Assembly: GCA_037043455.1 (NCBI GenBank)
Contig: JAWPHD010006795.1
Coordinates: 62,001 to 126,000, forward strand
DNA: 64,000 bases
Direction: 5' to 3'
DNA from: Cyrtodaria siliqua
Taxonomy: Eukaryota; Mollusca; Bivalvia; Adapedonta; Hiatellidae
The notes under the pieces were generated by a model, which did no database searches, had not been told where the DNA came from, and saw only the letters and a program-made list of their open reading frames with translations. Shown here piece by piece: positions 56,848-64,000 of this stretch. The translations under genes and the position numbers were made by a program. Position 1 is the first letter of the stretch. Each line of letters begins with the position of its first letter.

Positions 56848-58590
56848 TTGGAGAAATACAATAAACTATTCACTCTCAAAGAACTCCGAGAGTCCCTTAA
56901 AAAGGCTCATGATACATCAGCTGGTCCTGATGATATCCATTATCAATTACTAAAACATTTACCTGAATCCTGTCTCTCTACCCTTCTTGATATATTTAAT
57001 AAGGTTTGGGTGACGGGAATCTTCCCCGATTCTTGGCGGGAAGCAATCGTTATTCCAGTCCCCAAACCTGGAAAGGATCATACGGACACAATAAATTATC
57101 GCCCAATCGCTTTAACGAGTTGTATATGTAAAACCATGGAACGAATGATTAATGAGAGACTCTGGTACCTGGAGTCCAACAAACTGATAACAAAGTATCA
57201 AAGTGGATTCCGGCGCCAACGAGGCACAACAGACAATCTCATACGATTTGAATCGTTTATTAGGGAAGCTTTCATAAAAAAAATGCATTTAGTGTTTTTT
57301 GACTTGGAGAAAGCTTATGATACTGCATGGAAGTACGGTATTATGAATGATCTACATGACATTGGTCTTAGAGGCCGATTACCCATTTTTATAGAGAAAT
57401 TCTTAGATGATAGACAGTTTCGTGTCCGAATGGGTTCAACCCTCTCGGATATTCATGAACAGGAGATGGGTGTTCCACAGGGCAGCATACTATCTGTCAC
57501 ACTTTTTAATATAAAGATTAACAGTATAGTAAAATGCATCAATCCAGGTGTGGATTGTTCGCTATATGTTGACGACTTTGTTATATGTTATCATGCAAAA
57601 AACATGAATACTATCGAGAGACAATTACAACAATGTCTCAATAAACTTCAGACCTGGTCTGATGAAAATGGTTTTAAATTTTCTAAATCTAAAACTAATT
57701 GTATGCACTTTTGTCAACTTCGTAAACATCATGAAGACCCTCATCTAACACTGGATGGGTCACCAATACCAGTAGTGGATGAGACAAAATTCCTTGGTCT
57801 TATTTTCGACCGTAAATTAACGTTTATACCACACCTTAAATACTTGAAGGCCAAATGCCTTAAAGCTCTTAACTTACTTAAAGTTGTTGCAAACACTAAT
57901 TGGGGAGCAGATCGAAAAGTCCTCTTGCGACTTTACAGATCTCTTATCAGATCCAAGTTGGACTACGGCTCGATAGTATATGGATCGACTCGCAAGTCGT
58001 ACTTGCAGATGCTCGACCCTATACATAATCAAGGATTACGACTCGCCTTAGGTGCCTTTCGTACATCACCAGCCGAAAGTATATATGTTGCAGCTAATGA
58101 ACCATCACTGTCTCATAGACGGAACAAATTAGCTCTTCAATACGCCATTAAATTAAAGTCTAACCCTTCAAACCCAACTTTCGATAATGTTTTTAATCCT
58201 AGTTGTGAACTTCTTTTTGATCGAAAACCGAAGGCCATTCGACCATTTGGTCTTCGTATTAAACCCAAATTAAGAGACACTGAAATCGACCTAAATTTGA
58301 TTGCCAAGTACAAAGTACCACAAATTCCACTGTGGACTTTGGAAACACCAACAATTATTTTTGATCTTTGTAATAATAACAAATCCAGTACGGACCATAC
58401 TGTCTTTCAAAGTAAATTTAATGAAATTAAATCGAAATACAGTAACTTTCAACATATATACACAGATGGTTCTAAAGATGGAGATAAGGTAGCTGCAGCA
58501 GCTGTTATTCACAAACACAGCATAAAGAGCCGCCTGCCTGACAAGCCTCTATCTTTTCAGCTGAACTTAAGGCAACTGAACTTGCCTTAA
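56848..58590 (+). CDS. Non-LTR ORF2, reverse transcriptase and start of RNase H
   Basis: A 580-codon open stretch. RT blocks in order: DTSAGPDDIHYQLLKHLP, INYRPIALTSCICKTMERMI, YQSGFRRQRGTTDN, LVFFDLEKAYDTAWKYGI, GVPQGSILSVTLFNIKIN, and the active site SLYVDDFVI (57565-57576). Then FLGLIFDRKLTF and the thumb with RLYRSLIRSKLDYGSIVYGS. The RNase H domain starts HIYTDGSKDGDKVAAAAVIH (first Asp near 58470). A frameshift near 58550 ends the frame. The RT itself looks undamaged. Confidence 0.9.
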   Translation: MEKYNKLFTLKELRESLKKAHDTSAGPDDIHYQLLKHLPESCLSTLLDIFNKVWVTGIFPDSWREAIVIPVPKPGKDHTDTINYRPIALTSCICKTMERMINERLWYLESNKLITKYQSGFRRQRGTTDNLIRFESFIREAFIKKMHLVFFDLEKAYDTAWKYGIMNDLHDIGLRGRLPIFIEKFLDDRQFRVRMGSTLSDIHEQEMGVPQGSILSVTLFNIKINSIVKCINPGVDCSLYVDDFVICYHAKNMNTIERQLQQCLNKLQTWSDENGFKFSKSKTNCMHFCQLRKHHEDPHLTLDGSPIPVVDETKFLGLIFDRKLTFIPHLKYLKAKCLKALNLLKVVANTNWGADRKVLLRLYRSLIRSKLDYGSIVYGSTRKSYLQMLDPIHNQGLRLALGAFRTSPAESIYVAANEPSLSHRRNKLALQYAIKLKSNPSNPTFDNVFNPSCELLFDRKPKAIRPFGLRIKPKLRDTEIDLNLIAKYKVPQIPLWTLETPTIIFDLCNNNKSSTDHTVFQSKFNEIKSKYSNFQHIYTDGSKDGDKVAAAAVIHKHSIKSRLPDKPLSFQLNLRQLNLP

Positions 58591-59259
58591 ATTATATTCA
58601 GGAATCTGATGATGACCATTTTGTAATCTTTTCTGATTCCCTATCATCTCTTCAAGCACTGGGTAATATGAAACACGATAACCCAGTTGTGCTTCAACTT
58701 TTAGAAAAGTACAATTCTCTTATAATTGATAGTGTTATTATTTTCTGCTGGCTTCCAAGCCATGTAGGAATACGTGGTAATGATAGAGCTGATAGTGCTG
58801 CTAAGGCAGCATTAGATTTACATATATCTAATACCAAATTACCTTAAACTGATTTTAAAATTGTATTAACACATATTCTAACTCTTGGCAAACCGCTTAG
58901 GATTTGTCAGTTAACAATAAACTCCATTCAATTAAATCGTTACTCGGAGAAAGGCGTTCTTCTAGTAGACCCATTTTCTAGTAGACCCATTCGTCGAGAG
59001 GAAGTTATCCTAGCCCGGTGCAGGATAGGGCATACACGTTATACTCATTCATATTTATTACAAGGTGAGCAATTACCAGAATGTATACCCTGCTTTGCAC
59101 CGTTAACGGTCAAACACATCTTGTTGGAATGTGTAGACTTTGATCCTATGCGTCAAAGGTACTACAATGCTAATACTATGAAAGAGTTATTTGATACTGT
59201 AGATTTTAGTCTTGTTTTAGATTTCCTAAAAGAGATCAGTCTATATAAATCATTATAAT
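58551..59259 (+). pseudogene. Non-LTR ORF2, RNase H remainder and C-terminal tail
   Basis: After the frameshift it reads SAELKATELALNYIQESDDD, FSDSLSSLQAL and WLPSHVGIRGNDRADSAAK, the remaining RNase H catalytic blocks. After a stop near 58846 and a 16-bp direct duplication (58961-58992), LARCRIGHTRYTHSYLLQGE and CIPCFAPLTVKHILLEC form the usual Cys/His tail. The protein ends LYKSL with TAA at about 59258. Confidence 0.8.
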
Positions 59260-59481
59260 GTGTTCTTATATATATTTACTTGTTTATATGCCCGTTGACG
59301 GGCATTTGTTGATTTACATACATAGTTTATATTACACCTTATCATCCCTTATTTTTTAATAGTTTTATCTTTATATATTTACACTTATTTTTAAATAATA
59401 CTTAATTTTTCATCAATTTTTGCGCACAATATGACCTATTTATGTGTCGACGTGCCGTAAAACACCATTCATTCATTCATT

Positions 59482-59582
59482 CCTCTGAAACTACTTGACA
59501 GATTTTATGAAACTTCACGGGAATGCTGACCTAGCTATCAAAATCTATCTGTAGAGCTTCAAGGTCATTGACCTCTTGTTTT
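59482..59582 (+). repeat. 3' fragment of the ~320-bp-unit element
   Basis: Reads CCTCTGAAACTACTTGACAG and ends TAGAGCTTCAAGGTCATTGA, CCTCTTG, like the right ends at 40145 and 46315, with the middle deleted. It abuts the retrotransposon tail. Confidence 0.7.
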
Positions 59583-59976
59583 CTTTCACTTTAAGAGGTA
59601 CGTGAATGCCAACTGGATCGAATACGCTACCCTGTAGCTCTGGTGTTTTATCAAAACCAAATGCATCTGGGAATTTTAATGTTGTTACGTTTTGGAACAT
59701 ACCATTGACGTCACCCACTAAATCGTCACTATCATTACCTGAGCGGTCACTTCCGCTTTCCATGTCAACTATCTGAGGCTTCGGCTTGGTGTGTGTTGCC
59801 GACGGCTTATTTTGTGCAGCCGTTTTCCTAGCACTATGTGTGGCCCCAGCTTGTTTCTGCATGGGCATGGTCAAAGATCCGCTGCTGCCCTGTTGTGGCG
59901 CCGATAATACTCTCCTACGCTTTATCCCGGGAGCTCTTGCAGCTGTACCCTGCCTTGCCGGTCTTTTTCCTGGCAT
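59545..59976 (-). pseudogene. Truncated ORF, possibly retroelement gag-like
   Basis: Starts MPGKRPARQGTAARAPGIKR and is basic and Ala/Pro/Gln-rich. An acidic patch follows (DMESGSDRSGNDSDDLVGD), then FDPVGIHVPLKVKE. That last string recalls the N-terminal protein of DIRS-like tyrosine-recombinase retroelements (weak, from memory). Homology stops where the repeat fragment at 59582 begins, so the 3' part is missing. GC content is higher than its surroundings. Confidence 0.4.
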
Positions 59977-60624
59977 AATTGTACCGTGTGATGGTGGATG
60001 AGTAAGACAAACCGTAGATTTCGTAGATTTAAACTTCTGAATTGTAGCTAAGCTTTTTTCTTGATCAACAAACCGTCACAAGAGGGCGATTGATTCTCTC
60101 TCTTGAAGAGTGATCAAGGGAGATAACTTTTTACTTATTAATGAATCAAAGTACCAAGAGAACTAAAAATGCAAGTTGATAAATTTAAATGAGATTATTG
60201 AATACGAGGATTCTGATAATCATTATTATTGTTATGATGGCCTCTTTGTGGAATGTAATAAAGGCAGAATGATCCATAAATAACATTTGAAACCTTTAAT
60301 CTGTACCAGGTTGTGTTTACACGCAACATGCATGTTAACACAGAATAGGAAACGGATGACAAGACAACATGTGCACACGCCCATCAACCAGCTTCCAATA
60401 CAAAGGCTCTTACAAAAGTTCAAATACAACATTATCCCATTAATTTACTTGACCAAAACAACATTGGAAGCCTATGGCGAGTATGAATGTCTAATTATAC
60501 CACTTGATGCGAGTTGTTCTAAGTGTGCTTTAACTTCATATGTGAAAGGTCTTCATCATGATCCCTGCATTGTTTCTGGTGCTATCTCGCTCACATCAAA
60601 AGAGCAGTGGCAGTAAAACAATAA
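59977..60624. other. No supported gene
   Basis: AT-rich. The plus ORF 60287-60616 (109 codons) has no recognisable domain, splice sites or repeat support. Confidence 0.35.
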
Positions 60625-60786
60625 ATTTGCAGCAACTCTGCAGTTCAGGGTGAGACGGTTCTAGGCCCATTTTCCATATTTTATCTCGATGTACATGGAA
60701 GATGAGCCTGGCATGTTCATGCCTGTTAGGCGCCATATAACCTTTTCATGTGTTGGTGCGCCTTAAAACCCAATTCAGTTCAATTA
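60625..60786 (+). mobile_element. SINE/LINE 3'-end repeat with AATTC-like tail, copy 3
   Basis: Matches 36745-36905 closely from GCAACTCTGCAGTTCAGGGT through GGCGCCATATAACC to GCGCCTTAAAACCCAATTCA. Confidence 0.7.
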
Positions 60787-60899
60787 ACTTCATATGTCAT
60801 GATTTGTGTCTGGTTCATGGTTTGTGGCTGGTTTATGATTTGTGTCATGTCATGATATACCTTGATCATGTAAATTGGTCGTGTCTGATTCATGATTTT

Positions 60900-61240
60900 T
60901 AAACCACTAAAGAATATCAGGTGATTTTTATGTGTATGTGTCATCATTTGTATGTGTTATCAATGAATTGTATATGTATCACTTGGAGGTGTATGGTCAA
61001 GTTTATTGGGTTAAGGTTATGGAATGTTTGTGTCAAATTCATAACTTCTAATCCATTTGAGATGATGGTTTGTTTATATTGTCAGTAGACTGTGTGTTGT
61101 GTGCCAAATTCATTTTTGCATGTTCAAGGTCAAGGGTGATGGTCATCCAATGTTTGTGGCCATTAACTCAGAAAAGACTTCAGATAATTAATAGATGATG
61201 TACTTCACATAATTCTGGGGTCTTACGTTAAGGTTAATAC
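60900..61240. repeat. Dispersed repeat block, copy 2
   Basis: Same order of words as 37430-37730, ending CAGATAATTAATAGATGATG, GTACTTCACATA and GGGGTCTTACGTTAAGG. Confidence 0.6.
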
Positions 61241-61329
61241 AATCTGTGCGCTGGCCGTCCTCTTCTGGTTCAGTGGAATCTTCGTGATCTAGGTCTGAGA
61301 ACTGCACTTCATTCCCAGACCGTCCCCAT

Positions 61330-62430
61330 TTAAAGTACATTGTTGAGCTGTGATTTGTCCCCACACAGCTGGCATACTGAATCTGGCGATGGTTTTGTTT
61401 TCCTTTCAAGGTCAACACAATTTTTTTGCTGAATGACCATTCTGATCACATAATTGGCATGTTGTTTCTGTTTGTTTACCACCCTTCCCATTCCATTTAC
61501 ATCGTGTTTTAACGTGTTTAGCACCACCACACTTGTAACAAGTGACATATTTCCAAACATAGTTATTGCGTCGGCTGATTTTGCTGATCTCCTTGAGGTT
61601 GTTCCAAACCTTGTCATTTACCTGGTGTTTTAAATTTGTTGTAGAGGAGACGGCATTCAACTGAAGCTCCAACAACATTGATACCCATTACAACATCTTG
61701 TTACCTGTAACAACATCTTGTCGGTATCCATGGACTTCTTCGATTTTAGACGAACGAAAGGCATCTCTGAATGTGACTGGTCTGCCTGATCACACGAAAA
61801 ACACCAATTGTGCTGGAAGGCCACCAATTAATTTTTTCAGCATGTCTCGCTTTTGCCTAAGCACTTTCCTTTCTGAAGGATGATTGAGTAAAATTCTTCA
61901 ATGGTCGGAATTTTAAACAGTTTCAAGTTATCATGAGTAAAATTCTTCAATGGTCGGAATTTTAAACAGTTTCAAGTTATCAAATGCGGCTGCTTCCGCA
62001 ATCAGAGATGGGTAATCCTGCCCACAGAATTCTGTTCTGAAGGCATTTTTCACAATTTGCTGATTTGGCTTGAAGTGGAAATGTGTTGTACCAAACCAAA
62101 GCAGGTCCTTCTAAATGTAGATGAAATGCGGCAAGACATCTCTCTGATGTAGTGTCAATGCCATCAAAAGGCTATACAAATGGAATTGTTCTAAAAAAAA
62201 AATGCATTTTCATGCATATAGCCTGCACATTTCTTTATATTTTCTGCTAATGGCAACAAAGGTAGGTTCTGCTGATGGGTTTGACGATGATGTGCCGATG
62301 TAGATAGTGTAATATGCAGGTTGTTCTTGATTATCCGCACTGATAAATGGATTTGTAACAGATAAGATCCATTCTGGAGAGAGCGTGTTACGGCTTCCCG
62401 CCGTTAACCAAGTGTTGCCCTACCATGTGT
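61330..62430 (-). pseudogene. Retrotransposon gag fragment with zinc knuckles
   Basis: On the minus strand, in broken frames: HLEGPALVWFGTTHFHFK (62140-62070), a gag capsid-like string, then NLKLFKIPTIEEFYSI. CYKCGGAKHVKTRC and CQLCDQNGHSAKKLC follow near 61540-61415 as CCHC knuckles. A 49-bp direct duplication lies at about 61883-61981. The gene is frameshifted throughout. Ty3/gypsy or a related LTR class is likely. Confidence 0.6.
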
Positions 62431-62944
62431 TGCCCTACCTGGCCAAAAAATGTCCAGAGAATGCCCGCAAAGTTTACAATTCTATGTCACAATTTAGATT
62501 TTCCACCATGTTATATTCGAGTTGACGTATTTATATTTACTGATAGAGTTTTAGATAAAGTAATAGAACTAAAATAAGTTGCTTTTTCTTTGATGTTTTA
62601 AATCTTTCAATTTTAAAGTATCTACTTAAACATAAAAAAAAATTGTTTGCCTCCAATCCAGCAATTTCTCAGTGGAACATACTTTGGATGAATTCGCTCA
62701 TAGAGAAATTTGACTTGAACATCAAAGAGAAGAGAAAAAAAGGGATGGAGAGCGTCCCATTCACCAGTGGTCTCACTTTGATGTAAACTGCATCACAAGC
62801 CTTAAAAGAATATAATTAAATATGATGCATAACAACTAGAAATTACCAAATAAAAAAAAAAAATCTTTATAACAGTTTGTCTTGTACTTGTGTATCAATT
62901 GCATATATAGTAAGAAATATAGTTACATGGAAATTTGTAAGTAC
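62431..62944. other. No gene seen
   Basis: AT-rich. Contains a short duplication CCTACCATGTGTTGCCCTAC near 62425-62440. Downstream of the transposase-like exon it would be intron. Confidence 0.35.
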
Positions 62945-63786
62945 CTGCAATGCTTTTGAGAGACATGACATATGGGGAAGGATGTCGCACATCATCGGTA
63001 GCAATCCCACAAACTTGTACGTCTGCACAAAGACTGATAACCCCATTGCCTGTGTGTCATTTCGATCCTGTGCTTCACGTTCCAAACTGCTGATCACCGA
63101 TGGAAGGCACTTCTTCAGTGTCCTGGTAGCCTGGTCATGAGATAGCCATCTGACATCCTTAGCCTGGATTATCTTCAACGTCTTGTCGTGATAGAGCATC
63201 TGAATCTGCTGGAGAGCAACCGTTCATTCTGGACTGTACTTGTAGAATCGATGAAGCTGATCCAAAATGTCTTTAAATGTCTTTAAGTATGTTATGTCTT
63301 TTGTCGACTGTGACACTGCCAAGGCCAGACGATGAGCCACACAGTGGTTAGAGATAATATGGGGTATCTCTTCTCGTAGCTTGGTACAAACAACCATTTT
63401 TTCGTCCGAGCATGACTGACGCCCCATCACCACTTCCAATCGCACTCTTCTTGTTGAGTGGAAGATCGGCATGTCGAAGGTACTCCTTCAGTGCTATCGC
63501 TATGGTGTCTGCAGTGCCGTTATGAAGAGGGATCATCTGCAGGAATTCTGTATGGCTTCTTCCATCCTTGATGTATTGTCCATAAGAACCATTTCCTTGA
63601 CCACTTGTTTGTCGGTGGTCTCATCCACCATGGTTGTGTACCAAGGAGACTGCTTCAGGGCCTTTAAGATAGGAGCTTGAAACTGAGATCCAATTGTCAG
63701 TATGGCTTCTTGAATAAACCTCTCTGACTCGCTCTTGTCGTTGTGTCCATGAAACAGATTGCTCAGTATGACTCCCATATCCTTAC
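62945..63786 (-). pseudogene. hAT transposase-like (ZNF862/KIAA1586-type) exon, broken
   Basis: On the minus strand: MVDETTDKQVVKEMVLMD, NGTADTIAIALKEYLRHADL, GASVMLGRKNG, IPHIISNHCVAHRLALAVSQ and KDVRWLSHDQATRTLKKCLP in order. These are the middle blocks of hAT-derived proteins. At least two frameshifts (near 63540 and 63400) and a stop (63224) break the frame. An acceptor (AATTTCAG, 63787-63794) and a donor (GTACTT after GCATTGCAG, at 62944) bound the region, so the source gene was spliced. It could be a degenerate copy of a host gene or of an autonomous element. Confidence 0.7.
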
Positions 63787-63990
63787 CTGAAATTTAACAT
63801 AAAATGAAATAATTAAGTAAGAATGGTATTTAATATCCTTACCTAAAAATGTAGAAAGTAGAAAAAATGTTGAATGTTGAATATATATACAGTGTCTCCA
63901 ATTTATTTACATATAAACAAGCAATTTTGAACAGATTGCTCAGTATGCTGACTCCCATATTCTTACCTAAAATTTAAAAAAAAATAAGTA
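63751..63990. repeat. Partial duplications of the transposase exon boundary
   Basis: CAGATTGCTCAGTATGACTC with CCATATCCTTACC (63755-63786) recurs at 63940-63968 with a 3-bp insertion. ATATCCTTACC alone recurs at 63833. The rest of the window to 64000 is AT-rich. Confidence 0.7.
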
Positions 63991-64000
63991 AGACGGTTGA

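Larger units (their letters stand above)
53709..59481 (+). mobile_element. Non-LTR retrotransposon of the jockey/I group, near full length
   Basis: Order: ORF1, endonuclease, reverse transcriptase, RNase H, Cys/His-rich tail, 3'UTR, (CATT)4 tail at 59466-59481. The 5' end is probably truncated. A copy of the 1.07-kb transposon sits in the endonuclease (54941-56011). Several frameshifts and one stop make it inactive. The RNase H domain points to the I group rather than CR1. Confidence 0.88.

Noticed and set aside
60287..60616. Plus-strand ORF of 109 codons as a gene
   Set aside because: No domain, splice context or second copy. Composition is not distinctive.

Overview
The window looks like a stretch of a metazoan nuclear genome, probably a bivalve-type mollusc. 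The reasons are three split genes with GT-AG introns that encode animal proteins, an AT-rich background, and a dense, mixed load of DNA transposons, MITEs, tRNA-like SINEs, non-LTR elements, a tyrosine-recombinase element and large satellite-like arrays. The species is not identified. I saw no bacterial operons, rRNA genes or CRISPR arrays.

Host genes. (1) 479-12640, minus strand: the N-terminal part of a CEP112-type centrosomal protein. Five coding exons join in phase to 175 codons, and the gene runs off the left edge. (2) 15637-17711, plus strand: a complete two-exon phosducin-like protein (PDCL, 304 residues). It is divergent from CEP112, and the 3 kb between their start codons holds the likely promoters. 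(3) 22598-35476, plus strand: three exons of a cytosolic glutathione S-transferase. The first exon was not found. The last intron is about 11.5 kb and is mostly a 49-bp tandem array.

Layout. 0-12.5 kb: CEP112 introns with MITEs, foldback elements, a minisatellite and a partial fourfold duplication of exon 3. 12.5-18 kb: intergenic DNA, then PDCL with a hairpin-like repeat in its intron. 18-22.5 kb: dispersed repeats, including a TTAA-flanked element with a matching empty site nearby. 22.5-35.5 kb: the GST gene with its giant repeat intron, itself interrupted by a 1.07-kb transposon. 35.5-46.3 kb: gene-free repeats, including a TTAA element carrying two tRNA-like sequences and two copies of a family with ~320-bp internal repeats. 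46.4-49.5 kb: a decayed Crypton-like tyrosine recombinase split by a mariner element and by a 250-bp insertion. 50-53.7 kb: a decayed minus-strand non-LTR element and fragments of other retroelements. 53.7-59.5 kb: a nearly full-length plus-strand non-LTR element (ORF1, endonuclease, RT, RNase H) split by a second copy of the 1.07-kb transposon. 59.5-64 kb: a truncated ORF, dispersed repeats, a gag pseudogene and a hAT/ZNF862-like transposase pseudogene.

The three host genes have no evident functional link. The most informative structures are nested insertions whose exact boundaries are proven because removing them restores an interrupted reading frame, the higher-order 49-bp array inside a GST intron, and the CEP112 exon duplicated together with its 5' splice site.
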